Source of the DNA: Paenibacillus sp. Soil522 | GTDB lineage: Bacteria > Bacillota > Bacilli > Paenibacillales > Paenibacillaceae | Assembly: GCF_001428245.1 (NCBI RefSeq) | Contig: NZ_LMRV01000088.1 | Span: 710-64,709, forward strand | Direction: 5' to 3' | DNA length: 64,000 bases | In this document: piece after piece, positions 34,406 through 43,267 of the stretch | Layout of the letters: each line of letters starts with the position of its first letter | How positions within the stretch are numbered: the first letter of the stretch is position 1 | Program-made: the position numbers and the translations under genes | Notes under the pieces: generated by a model | Told to the model about the DNA's origin: nothing | The model's input: only the letters and a program-made list of their open reading frames with translations | The model's database searches: none

Positions 34406-35290
34406 TTACTCGGTTTTTTCGGCCGGCTTTTGCTGAGCAGACTTCCATTCCACGATGCTTTTCACAAATAAGGTTATGACTGCAAGCATCACGAGTAAGG
34501 ATGCAACCGCAAACGATGCCGAAAATTGATACTCATTGTACAAAATTTCAATATGCAGCGGTAATGTATTCGTTTCACCGCGAATATGGCCGGAAACGAC
34601 GGATACTGCGCCGAACTCACCCATTGCGCGGGCATTGCATAAAATGACGCCGTATAAAAGTCCCCATTTGATGTTAGGCAGCGTTACCCTCCAAAAAATT
34701 TGCCAGCCTTTAGCTCCAAGACTAGCGGCCGCTTCCTCCTCTTGAACGCCCTGTGCCTGCATGAGCGGAATTAGCTCACGGGCTACAAAGGGAACAGTAA
34801 CGAATACGGTTGCAAGCACGATGCCTGGCACAGCGAACACAATTTGGATACCGCGCTCATCCAGCCACGGTCCGAGAAAGCCTTGCGTGCCGAACAGCAG
34901 CACGTAGATCATGCCGGAAATGACGGGCGATACGGCAAAAGGCAAATCGATTAGTGTGATCAGCATATTTTTTCCGCGAAAACGAAACTTGCTGATGGCC
35001 CACGCCGCCGATATGCCGAAGATCGTATTTACGGGAACCGCAATCAAGGCGACGATAAGCGTCAGCTTAAGTGCGGATAAGGCATCCGGCTCCGTTATAG
35101 AATCATAGTATACGCCTACGCCCTTCTTGAACGCTTCGACGAATACGGAAGCCAGCGGCAGCAAAACGATTAATCCGAGAAACAGCATGGCAATTCCGAT
35201 GAGCAGCCCTTGAACGGGGCCCGATTCTATTATATGCCGCGGGCGCTTCGATACTTCTTGATCGGTATGGACGGTTATTGCGCCAGCCAT
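34406..35290 (-). CDS. cysW: Sulfate ABC transporter permease CysW
   Basis: A 294-residue inner-membrane permease with six hydrophobic segments and the binding-protein-dependent transport signature around EEAAASLGAKGWQIFWRVTL. The segment GEFGAVSVVSGHIRG is typical of CysW. It pairs with CysT to carry sulfate or thiosulfate. The ATG at 35290 is preferred because AAGGGGGC lies just after the cysT stop; a longer frame overlaps cysT. No ATPase (cysA) gene is present in the window. Confidence 0.93.
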   Translation of the reverse strand: MAGAITVHTDQEVSKRPRHIIESGPVQGLLIGIAMLFLGLIVLLPLASVFVEAFKKGVGVYYDSITEPDALSALKLTLIVALIAVPVNTIFGISAAWAISKFRFRGKNMLITLIDLPFAVSPVISGMIYVLLFGTQGFLGPWLDERGIQIVFAVPGIVLATVFVTVPFVARELIPLMQAQGVQEEEAAASLGAKGWQIFWRVTLPNIKWGLLYGVILCNARAMGEFGAVSVVSGHIRGETNTLPLHIEILYNEYQFSASFAVASLLVMLAVITLFVKSIVEWKSAQQKPAEKTE

Positions 35291-35310
35291 GTGTGTGTGA
35301 GCCCCCTTTC

Positions 35311-36144
35311 TTAATCTGAAACTGTACGGCGGTTCATTCGCCACTGCAGTATGTTGATAACAAGCAGCATAAGAAAGGACACCACAAGCATAACGAGTGC
35401 AATCGCGGTAGCGCCGGCGTAATCGTACTGCTCCAGCTTCGTCATGATGAGCAGCGGGGTTATTTCCGTCCTAAGCGGCATATTGCCGGATATGAAGACA
35501 ACCGAGCCATACTCGCCAATGCCTCTTGCAAATGCGAGCGCGAACCCTGTTAACAGCGCTGGCAATAGCTCCGGCAAAACGACCTTCCAAAACGTTCGCA
35601 AACGATATGCGCCAAGCATAACTGCCGCTTCTTCCGTCTCTTTCTCCATGTCCTGCAGTACCGGCTGCACCGTCCGAACGACAAACGGCAGACCAATGAA
35701 TATAAGTGCGATTGTAATGCCAATCGGTGTGTAAGCGACCTTAACCCCTAACGGCTCCAGGATCGTGCCTATCCAGCCGTTCGGTGCATAGATTGCCGTT
35801 AACGCGATACCCGCTACCGCCGTTGGGAGAGCAAAAGGTAAATCGACTAAGCTATCCATAAATTTTTTGCCTGGAAACCGGTAGCGTACAAGCACCCAGG
35901 CGATTAACAAGCCGAACACCGCGTTAACAAGTCCCGCGAAAAAAGCTGTTAGGAAGCTGACACGGTAGGAGGCAACGACTCGCGCATTCGTAACCGTGCT
36001 CCAAAACTCGGACCAGCTGAGCTCTGCCGTTTTGAAAAAAACGGCAGCCAGCGGGATTAAAACAATGATACTCAAGTAGAACAACGTGAATCCTAGCGAT
36101 AAACCAAATCCCGGCAAAACGTTACGGGCCTTGGAACCTCTCAT
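35311..36144 (-). CDS. cysT: Sulfate ABC transporter permease CysT
   Basis: A 277-residue permease with six membrane segments. EEAAVMLGAYRLRTFWKVVLP is the ATPase-contact loop and GEYGSVVFISGNMPLRTEIT is diagnostic of CysT (CysU). It follows sbp by 34 bases and precedes cysW by 20, so the three form one transcript. The ATPase must be supplied from elsewhere in the genome. Confidence 0.93.
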   Translation of the reverse strand: MRGSKARNVLPGFGLSLGFTLFYLSIIVLIPLAAVFFKTAELSWSEFWSTVTNARVVASYRVSFLTAFFAGLVNAVFGLLIAWVLVRYRFPGKKFMDSLVDLPFALPTAVAGIALTAIYAPNGWIGTILEPLGVKVAYTPIGITIALIFIGLPFVVRTVQPVLQDMEKETEEAAVMLGAYRLRTFWKVVLPELLPALLTGFALAFARGIGEYGSVVFISGNMPLRTEITPLLIMTKLEQYDYAGATAIALVMLVVSFLMLLVINILQWRMNRRTVSD

Positions 36145-36178
36145 GTGAAGTCAGCTCCAGTCTTGTTCGAATCGCGCA

Positions 36179-37297
36179 TTATGAGCCTGGCGTATAAATT
36201 TTGTCGAAAATGCCGCCGTCAGCAAAATGTTTCGTTTGTGCTGCTTTCCAGCCGCCAAAATCTTTATCGATTGAAAGCAGCTCAAGCGGTTTGAACTGTT
36301 CCGAATACTTCGCTGCAACTGTTTCAGAAATCGGACGGTAGTAGTTTTTAGCGGCAATTTCTTGGCCTTCCTCTGTGTAGAGGTATTTCAGGTAAGCTTC
36401 AGCTACTTCACGAGTACCGTGCTCATCCACTACCTTGTCAACAACGGCTACCGGAGGCTCAGCCAATATACTCAAAGAAGGATATACGATTTCAAACTTG
36501 TCTGGTCCAAGCTCATTGATCGATAGAAAAGCCTCATTCTCCCAAGCCAGCAGTACATCGCCGATTCCGCGTTCTACGAATGTTGTCGTTGATCCGCGCG
36601 CACCGGAATCGAGTACAGGCACGCGCTTAAACAATTCAGCAACAAACTGCTGTGCTTTTGCTTCGTCGTTGCCGTTTTGTTTCAGTGCATAGCCCCATGC
36701 AGCAAGGTAGTTCCAACGAGCGCCGCCCGATGTTTTCGGGTTAGGTGTAATAACTTCAACCTTATCCTTGATGAGATCGTTCCAGTCTTTAATGCCCTTC
36801 GGATTTCCTTTGCGAACCAGGAATACGATTGTTGATGTGTACGGCGCGCTGTTGTGCTCGAATTTAGATTGCCAATCCGCATTAATCAAGCCTGGCTCTG
36901 CGACAGCGTCGATATCATAACCGAGCGCAAGCGTTACAACGTCTGCTTTCAAGCCGTCGATAACTGCTCGGGCTTGTTTACCTGAGCCGCCGTGTGATTG
37001 TTTGATCGTCACGTCCTGGTCCGTTTCAGCCTTCCAATGCTTCGAGAAGGCTTCGTTAAAATCTACATAAAGCTCACGAGTCGGATCATACGATACGTTT
37101 AGAAGCTCAACCGGCGGTTTTGGCTCCTCTTTGGCCGGCTCTTCCGCTTTCGCCGCGTTCGTTGCAGCAGCCTCATTAGCAGGTTTATTCGTTTCTTTGT
37201 TTGCTGCGTTGCTGCCTCCTTGACCGCAAGCGGCCAAAACAAGCACCAAAGCCAATAGGATAACAACTGAACGAACATGAGTAATTTTCTTCATCAT
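36179..37297 (-). CDS. sbp: Sulfate-binding lipoprotein of the ABC transporter
   Basis: A 372-residue substrate-binding lipoprotein. The signal peptide ends in LVLAACG (lipobox Cys near residue 26), followed by an Ala/Glu/Lys/Pro-rich tether to residue 65. The binding domain carries family signatures SYDPTRELYVDFNEAF, SHGGSGKQARAVIDGLKADV, TPNPKTSGGARWNYLAAWGY and LLAWENEAFL. It captures sulfate outside the membrane and delivers it to CysTW. The ATG at 37297 is chosen (AAGGGGTG 6 bases upstream). A long dyad lies 35 bases upstream. Confidence 0.93.
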   Translation of the reverse strand: MMKKITHVRSVVILLALVLVLAACGQGGSNAANKETNKPANEAAATNAAKAEEPAKEEPKPPVELLNVSYDPTRELYVDFNEAFSKHWKAETDQDVTIKQSHGGSGKQARAVIDGLKADVVTLALGYDIDAVAEPGLINADWQSKFEHNSAPYTSTIVFLVRKGNPKGIKDWNDLIKDKVEVITPNPKTSGGARWNYLAAWGYALKQNGNDEAKAQQFVAELFKRVPVLDSGARGSTTTFVERGIGDVLLAWENEAFLSINELGPDKFEIVYPSLSILAEPPVAVVDKVVDEHGTREVAEAYLKYLYTEEGQEIAAKNYYRPISETVAAKYSEQFKPLELLSIDKDFGGWKAAQTKHFADGGIFDKIYTPGS

Positions 37298-37331
37298 TCC
37301 AAACACCCCTTTTTGAATATAACAGGCTTGC

Positions 37332-37373
37332 AGAAACACGTATTCGTTATTAATAAACGTAATCGGTGTTTCT
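37332..37373. promoter_or_regulatory. Long interrupted palindrome upstream of sbp
   Basis: AGAAACACGTATTCGTT and AACGTAATCGGTGTTTCT face each other across ATTAATA, giving about 15 paired bases per arm with two mismatched steps. It could be an operator for a sulfur regulator or an RNA stem; it has no T tail. Confidence 0.5.
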
Positions 37374-37741
37374 CCTTGATAGGTGTTTACTCCGGTTCGT
37401 CCGGTCGGAAACCATTATTCCTACCTGTTTAGTTGGTTATGGGAGAATCTTACCAGTGAGCGCCGATTACTGTCAATACTTAATATTTTGGATGCGCTTT
37501 CATTCTTGGTCAAAGCGATGCACGAACTGCTTGATAAGTCCGTTCAATGTTGGAAGCTTTTGTCGGAATCCGGTGATCGACTTTTTTAATGAATCCATTC
37601 GTTCACTTCCGACATTCCGCCGATGACAATGCCTCCCCATGCCCGATCGGGATGAGTTAAGAGTATGATGCATCGAGTATCCGTCTATATCAGCAGTAGT
37701 CATTCTATCATCACACTCCATAATAATCATCCTTGATTTGA
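37374..37741. other. Gene-poor interval with decayed coding fragments
   Basis: No intact gene is supported. On the minus strand, two overlapping fragments look protein-like: one ending RAWGGIVIGGMSEVNEWIH then stop, and one beginning MDSLKKSITGFRQKLPTLN at 37595; they overlap in ATGGATTCATTAA as real adjacent genes do. Both are short. A small stem (AGGGAG with CTCCCT, 37742-37765) after the methyltransferase stop could terminate it. Confidence 0.35.
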
Positions 37742-37761
37742 CAGGGAGTTTGCACCTCCCT

Positions 37762-38355
37762 TTACAGTGATTTTGGTTTTACAGAAAAAAATAACTCCTG
37801 ATACAAAAAACATTTTCGGAATCGTTTTATGACCTTACAATCATAGTTATGATCACTAAACAAGCGAATATATTCTTCTTCATTACGAATATACTCCCCG
37901 TTGTCATACCAATTCATAAACCAATTACATAACGTATTTTTCTTGCATAAACAGGGTTCCATAACGACAATGGTTCCGTTAGGCTTTAGAATTCTTTGAA
38001 ATTCCTTCATGTAACTTGATATTTCATCCGAAGAAATATGATGCAACACAGCGATAATAAGGATGTAATCGACCGATTCATTATCAAATGGGAATCTCTT
38101 ACTATCTAAGACCTGAAATGTATGGTCGGGATATAATCGCTTTGCATAATTAACTCGTTTGGCATCAGGGTCCATCCCAACATAATTTGACGGATGGAAC
38201 ATGGAGCAATTCGCCCCAGTACCGGAGCCAAAATCTAGTACGGTTTGGCCATCAAATTTAAAATGGGAATGTACATGGTCGTGAATATATTTTTTTGTAA
38301 ACCATTTCGGACGTACAAACCAATGATAAAGCCTAGGCGCGAACGAAATATTAAT
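37762..38355 (-). CDS. Class I SAM-dependent methyltransferase lacking a canonical start codon
   Basis: The fold is clear: motif I VLDFGSGTGAN, the acidic loop YVGMDPDAKR, LDSKRFPFDNESVDYILI and the post-III strand ILKPNGTIVVMEP. The first in-frame ATG (38202) would remove motif I. The open frame extends upstream to a TGA at about 38361 with no ATG, GTG or TTG between; an ATT at 38355 lies 9 bases after an AAGGATGG ribosome site and gives 197 residues. Either ATT is used or the start codon has mutated. The substrate is unknown. Confidence 0.65.
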   Translation of the reverse strand: MNISFAPRLYHWFVRPKWFTKKYIHDHVHSHFKFDGQTVLDFGSGTGANCSMFHPSNYVGMDPDAKRVNYAKRLYPDHTFQVLDSKRFPFDNESVDYILIIAVLHHISSDEISSYMKEFQRILKPNGTIVVMEPCLCKKNTLCNWFMNWYDNGEYIRNEEEYIRLFSDHNYDCKVIKRFRKCFLYQELFFSVKPKSL

Positions 38356-38532
38356 GGGAATTCACCATCCTTCGAATTAAGCTACGAAAGATAATTTAAC
38401 CTATAAGATTAAAAAAATTCATGCAAATAAAACCTGATTTTTACATAAAATTACCCTGAATGGGGTATGTTTATTTTCATCTTAAATGAATAAGAATAAT
38501 TAGGATTTTGTTTTAATGAAGGGAGTAAACCT

Positions 38533-40119
38533 ATGAAAATAAATGATAAAATTTCCATTTTTGTAGTGATAGGTTTAAGTTTGCTGATCATCGGTTGCAG
38601 GGCGGACTCCAGTCAACAGCTAAATGAACAAAACGTCAAGTCCCATTCCGCTGCAAATCAAAATGCCAAACCTGTCATATTTATCTTGATTGATTCTTTA
38701 ATGGACAAGCCTTTGCACGATGCGATTCAAGAAGGCCGTGCACCCGCAATGCAGTATCTCCTTAAAAACGGGCAATACTTCCCGCAGGTTGTGAGTTCGT
38801 TTCCCACGATGTCCGTGACGATCGATAGCACATTATTAACGGGGACGTATGCAGACCGCCATCATGTGCCCGGACTTGTTTGGTACAGCGGCAAAGAGAA
38901 TCGTATGATTTTCTACGGAAATGGTGCCAAAGAAGCGTTGAAGATAGATCAAATGCAAGTATTTATGGATGCTATTTATCAGTTAAACCAAGTTCAATTG
39001 AACAAAAAAACGAAAACGATTCATGAAGAGTTGGCCGAAAAAGGAAAAGAATCAGCGTCAATCAATGCTATTGTTTTTAGAGGAAAAACGGAACATATCC
39101 TAAATGTGCCCCGCTTCATGACGTACAGCAAACGTTTTCCAGAACAATTGAAAATAACAGGACCTAAATGGTTTTCCTACGCGGCTTTTGCACAACTGGA
39201 TCTGAAGAATAGCTGGAATACTCTTATGTGGAAAAAATACGGGATGAATGACGAGTTTTCCGCACAAGACACTGCTTTTCTGATTAATCAAAAAAAACTT
39301 CCAAATGTAACCATCACATACTTTCCTGAGAATGATAATTTGGTGCATAGAAAGGGCACGGCTCAGTTGGATGGAATTAAAAAAGCGGATCAAGCTCTGC
39401 AAGTCGTGCTTAACGCATTCGGTTCGTGGGAGCAGGCTGTTAAAAATGCTACATGGATCGTCATGGGCGACAGTGCGCAAAGCGCTGTTTACGATGATCG
39501 GCAGGCAGCCACTATTGAGATAAGGCCGCTTTTGAACCGTTACCGCATAGCAAAATTAAATCAAGCTGTAAGAACCGAAGACCAAATTGTGATTTCCACT
39601 AATGAACGGATGGCTTATGTCTATGCGGTCGATGCTAATGTGCAGTTAGCCGACGTCGTGAAGCTTTTGCAAAATGAGGACAAGCTCGACATCATCGCAA
39701 TGAAAGATGATAAAAATGTTCGTGTTACTGCGGGGAAAAACGGTAACATGTTTTCTTATCGTCCCGGTGGAAACTACATCGATGAATATGGTCAATCTTG
39801 GTCATTATCGGGTGAACCGGGCCTAGTAGATATTACGCTAAATAATAATCGGATCAAGTATGGAATGTATCCTGACGTTTTGGCGAGGTTATTCGGGGCA
39901 ATGCATTCTCATGAAGGAAGATACATTGTCATCACGGTCAAACCCGGATATGAACTCGTCGGAGAAAGTTCCCCTACCCACATCGGAGGGGGGGCTCATG
40001 GTTCACTGCATGAAAAAGATTCCCTTGTCCCATTAATTATTTCCGGAACGAATACACGGCCAAAAACACTGCGAATCGTTGATATCAAAGACTGGATTCT
40101 GCAATTGGTGAACGGATAA
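38533..40119 (+). CDS. Alkaline phosphatase superfamily (type I phosphodiesterase-like) lipoprotein
   Basis: A 528-residue secreted protein with a signal peptide ending in LLIIGC (lipobox). The metal and nucleophile segment FILIDSLMD (first Asp) and SSFPTMSVTIDSTLLTG (nucleophile Thr in FPTxS) match the nucleotide pyrophosphatase/phosphodiesterase family. Later ligands are in TYFPENDNLVHRKG, VMGDSAQS (the usual HG is replaced by SA) and GGGAHGSLHEKDSLVP. It should hydrolyse a phosphoester at the outer membrane face; substrate unknown. AAGGGAG lies 7 bases before the ATG. Confidence 0.8.
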   Translation: MKINDKISIFVVIGLSLLIIGCRADSSQQLNEQNVKSHSAANQNAKPVIFILIDSLMDKPLHDAIQEGRAPAMQYLLKNGQYFPQVVSSFPTMSVTIDSTLLTGTYADRHHVPGLVWYSGKENRMIFYGNGAKEALKIDQMQVFMDAIYQLNQVQLNKKTKTIHEELAEKGKESASINAIVFRGKTEHILNVPRFMTYSKRFPEQLKITGPKWFSYAAFAQLDLKNSWNTLMWKKYGMNDEFSAQDTAFLINQKKLPNVTITYFPENDNLVHRKGTAQLDGIKKADQALQVVLNAFGSWEQAVKNATWIVMGDSAQSAVYDDRQAATIEIRPLLNRYRIAKLNQAVRTEDQIVISTNERMAYVYAVDANVQLADVVKLLQNEDKLDIIAMKDDKNVRVTAGKNGNMFSYRPGGNYIDEYGQSWSLSGEPGLVDITLNNNRIKYGMYPDVLARLFGAMHSHEGRYIVITVKPGYELVGESSPTHIGGGAHGSLHEKDSLVPLIISGTNTRPKTLRIVDIKDWILQLVNG

Positions 40120-40137
40120 GTTTTAAACCCCTAAAAC

Positions 40138-40190
40138 AAAAAAAACTTTGGCTGGCCGAGTCCTATTGCTGGATTCCGCTCACCAAAGCT
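40138..40190 (-). terminator. Terminator of dnaB-dnaI
   Basis: Minus strand CTTTGG...CCAAAG long stem followed by eight T residues, 8 bases after the dnaI stop. It may also serve the convergent gene. Confidence 0.75.
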
Positions 40191-40197
40191 TTGCACA

Positions 40198-41157
40198 TTA
40201 TTTCCGCCCGCGCTTGTTTTCACCTGTTACCATAACTACCTCAACATAAGGCCGTATGCGGTCCATAATCCGCTGCCCCTTGTGAAGCTCGTCGCCGTCC
40301 TTGCTCGTGAAGCTGAAGTGCCGCTCCAGCGCCTCCAGCTCGTAATTGGACGTATAAAACGTTGGCTTGCGCTGCATACGATAATTCAAGATCGCGCCAA
40401 GCACATGGTCGCGAACCCATGGATTCAAATTTTCCGCGCCCATATCATCAAAGATGAGCAGGTCGGTTTCCTTCATCATCTCGACCGTTTCCTTCAGCTT
40501 GCCTGGCTCATGCATCAGCGACTTTAAGTCCTCGACAAAGTCAGGCATGTAGACGATAACGCCGGAGTATCCGGCCTTCGCAAGCTCATGGAGCAGGTAG
40601 CACATGAGGAACGTCTTGCCCGTTCCGAAACGTCCCGCCAAATACAAGCCTTCCTCCTGCAAACCATGCTCCCTCGTACGGTCGATATATCGAAGCACTT
40701 GACCAACCGCTTTCGCCCGTTCCAAATCATTTGTTAAAATTTCATCGGATGAATAGCCGCGCTGCAGCGCCTTCTCGTCAATGTAAAAGCTCCGGACGCG
40801 GCTGCGAATCTGCTCCTCGGTCTTGCGGGCAATGAATTTCTTGCACGCCACCTTGCGGTCATACAGCTGTGTAACCCCGTTCATCGTATCAGAGCTAAGC
40901 AGCGTGTAGTGGCCTTCAAAATCATTCGGACATTTATCTAATCCCGGACAATTGCTGCAATTACGATATTCGGTTACATATTGATAAACACGGTTCAGAT
41001 TAAGACGGATTGTTTGCACATCCAAATCGGGATATTTCATTCGCAGCTTCTCGACTTGCGGTTCTGCGAGCAGCTCGGTCAGCTTATGCTCCGCCTGCTC
41101 CGTGAGAGCCTGACCTGTCGGCCACGCCTTTAGCAATTCGCCCATTGACTCCATCAT
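40198..41157 (-). CDS. dnaI: Primosomal helicase loader DnaI
   Basis: A 319-residue AAA+ ATPase that loads the replicative helicase. The N-terminal domain has a zinc-binding cluster (RNCSNCPGLDKCPNDFEGH). Walker A is LAGRFGTGKTFL, Walker B LLIFDDMGAE, and sensor 1 TFYTSNYE. It sits 15 bases after dnaB, the same pair order as in B. subtilis. GGGGTGA precedes two adjacent ATG codons; the first is used here. Confidence 0.94.
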   Translation of the reverse strand: MMESMGELLKAWPTGQALTEQAEHKLTELLAEPQVEKLRMKYPDLDVQTIRLNLNRVYQYVTEYRNCSNCPGLDKCPNDFEGHYTLLSSDTMNGVTQLYDRKVACKKFIARKTEEQIRSRVRSFYIDEKALQRGYSSDEILTNDLERAKAVGQVLRYIDRTREHGLQEEGLYLAGRFGTGKTFLMCYLLHELAKAGYSGVIVYMPDFVEDLKSLMHEPGKLKETVEMMKETDLLIFDDMGAENLNPWVRDHVLGAILNYRMQRKPTFYTSNYELEALERHFSFTSKDGDELHKGQRIMDRIRPYVEVVMVTGENKRGRK

Positions 41158-41172
41158 CTGCTCACCCCGTTT

Positions 41173-42708
41173 CTATGATTTACCGTCTAATTTACGCGCC
41201 AGCTTGCGCAGCTCCTCTAGCTCGTCAGCCGAGACCGCCGAAGCGGACTGACCCTCCTGCACGATCGGGATCGAAGGCTTGCGCGAGGTTCCACGGCTGT
41301 TGCCCCCGCTTCGAGCACCGTTCTTGGCGCCGTTATAGCCTCCACCGGTATAGCTCGCCGCCGCTTCCTTGCGGCGTTCCTTATCCTGTTCCACCTGTGC
41401 TTGCTCACGAACATATAATACTGCTTTCTCGAATGTATCGATTTGTTTAACGAGCATATTCGATGCTACCGCATCCAAAAACGTCTTCGTTACCCGCTGT
41501 GCATCGTTAGCCCCTATAACATAATGAATGAGTACGTTTATTACCGGTGCCGCTAATTTATAATTAAGATCAATCCGTTCAAATACCCGCTCTATCCAAT
41601 CCGGTACCGCGCCCGGAAAAAAGCGCTGCAAAAACCGGGTATGCGGTTCATTCCTCATCAGCATGTTATACTGCTGAACATCGCAGCGGCCAACAAGCTG
41701 GTTCGGTACCTGCAAATAATGCTGCTCCTGTACCTCGTATTCCTCCGTCAATTCATCCGGTTCAACCGGCTCCTCGCCTGCGATCATTTGCGTGCGCGAC
41801 AGCGTGCGCTGCCGCTCTCCCTCCCGCTTCTTATCCTGGCGGTATAATTGATTGGCACGCAGCTGAAGCTCATCGACATTGAGCACGCCGCCCTCGCTGA
41901 AAATACCGTCTTCATCAAGCAAGCGGCATATATCGACTACTGCTAAGTTGTATTTGTACGCGACATAATTCACCTGAGAAAGCTGCTCCTCATCGCTCCG
42001 CAGACGCTCCACAAACCGGCGGTTCGCTGAATTGCGGGGGAAGCGCAAAATAATTTCCCCATAAGGAATACCTGCCGTCGCCTGTGCGGGTCTCGCAGCG
42101 GATTGCCGGGAAGGCGCGACCTCTGTCAGCGCTTGTTCGAGCTCATTATCTACCGACTGCATATTAAGCTTAAACAGCTCGTAGAACGGAACCGATATGT
42201 TCTCTTTCGTTAATTGCGCGCCTGCCAGCTCATCCGGTTCGTTTGCACCAAACGATTCACGAAGCGATATTACCGCATATTTGCCAACTTTATCGCGCAG
42301 CAGCATCGTCAAATGCATGTTGCGAAAAAACTCTGCAGGTGTTAACGGCTCCGAAAGCTCGTATTCATAAATAACATCTGCATTGTCGGGTACGCCTAGC
42401 CGCGATGTCTGCAGCAGACCGACTGCTTCCAGCTTAGAAGCCTGCTCGATCAAATGCTTGCGTCCGCGCTCGTTCATCTCCAGCCCGAGCCCAAGAAACA
42501 GCTTGCGCTGCGGTTCTAACGAAGAATAGCCGGAGCGCCCTTCAGCAATCCCATGATAAAGCAGCTGGTAAAATGCGACAGAAAAAGCGCCAATCATCGG
42601 CTGATAGATTAGCGAAAGCATTTTATAATCCAGACTGCTTAGCGAAAAATCACGAAATATGTAATAGCGATGATGTTCCGTGAACTGCAATATATTATTG
42701 ATGCGCAC
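41173..42708 (-). CDS. dnaB: Replication initiation and membrane attachment protein DnaB
   Basis: A 511-residue Firmicute DnaB (helicase co-loader, not the helicase). The N-terminal winged-helix domain begins HHRYYIFRDFSLSSLDYKML; two DnaD-like helical domains follow, the second around residues 370-450 (LNYKLAAPVINVLIHYVIG, then AVLYVREQAQVEQD). A basic Gly/Ser-rich tail precedes the final acidic helix. It recruits DnaI and the helicase to origins and restart sites. The start is GTG at 42708, with GGAG 8 bases upstream. Confidence 0.92.
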   Translation of the reverse strand: MRINNILQFTEHHRYYIFRDFSLSSLDYKMLSLIYQPMIGAFSVAFYQLLYHGIAEGRSGYSSLEPQRKLFLGLGLEMNERGRKHLIEQASKLEAVGLLQTSRLGVPDNADVIYEYELSEPLTPAEFFRNMHLTMLLRDKVGKYAVISLRESFGANEPDELAGAQLTKENISVPFYELFKLNMQSVDNELEQALTEVAPSRQSAARPAQATAGIPYGEIILRFPRNSANRRFVERLRSDEEQLSQVNYVAYKYNLAVVDICRLLDEDGIFSEGGVLNVDELQLRANQLYRQDKKREGERQRTLSRTQMIAGEEPVEPDELTEEYEVQEQHYLQVPNQLVGRCDVQQYNMLMRNEPHTRFLQRFFPGAVPDWIERVFERIDLNYKLAAPVINVLIHYVIGANDAQRVTKTFLDAVASNMLVKQIDTFEKAVLYVREQAQVEQDKERRKEAAASYTGGGYNGAKNGARSGGNSRGTSRKPSIPIVQEGQSASAVSADELEELRKLARKLDGKS

Positions 42709-42782
42709 TGCATCAGCTCCATCCTTACTTTCATTCTATTATTTTAGCATAAAAACAGCTGCTTCGGACGAGTCGAAAAATA

Positions 42783-42810
42783 GAAAAATCCCCCGATAGA
42801 GGGATTTTTC
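42783..42810 (-). terminator. Terminator of yuiB
   Basis: GAAAAATCCC and GGGATTTTTC with an 8-base loop; the minus strand continues with TATTTTTC. Confidence 0.8.
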
Positions 42811-42812
42811 TA

Positions 42813-43103
42813 TTAAAACATTTTGTAGCCGCCCTTGCGCAGCGCTTGGATTGCCCAGCCGCTTACATAAGCGCCGATGAGCGCCCCGATTACCGGTATG
42901 TAATCAATAACCGTGTAATGGACAAAGTTTTCTATCGTTGCAGTCGCTGACTTGTCCCAAGGCGCCCATATGCCTAGCGGTATCAGTACGAGAATAAACA
43001 AATATATCGGAAACCATGTTGTTTTTAACAACATATTCAAAATAAAGCCAATACCGAACATCATGACTAAAAACAGCACCGTCGCTATCATCAATTGAAG
43101 CAT
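42813..43103 (-). CDS. yuiB: YuiB family membrane protein
   Basis: A 96-residue protein with three hydrophobic segments (MIATVLFLVMMFGIGFILNM, FPIYLFILVLIPLGIW and VIGALIGAYVSGWAI). Length and pattern match B. subtilis YuiB, found near yumB and yumC there as here. GGGG lies 8 bases before the ATG at 43103; a longer frame has no ribosome site. The function is not established. Confidence 0.78.
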   Translation of the reverse strand: MLQLMIATVLFLVMMFGIGFILNMLLKTTWFPIYLFILVLIPLGIWAPWDKSATATIENFVHYTVIDYIPVIGALIGAYVSGWAIQALRKGGYKMF

Positions 43104-43267
43104 CCATACTTCCCCTTTCAGACTCTCGTTTAATAGTTTAATTAATGGACAGATGGAAGTCAATTAGCTGCGGACAAATGTCACAAGACCGCCATTTGCT
43201 CACCCTGCCATGATTACGATACAATGATTGCAGCATCATTATGGGACTTGAAAGGGGCATTTATTCA

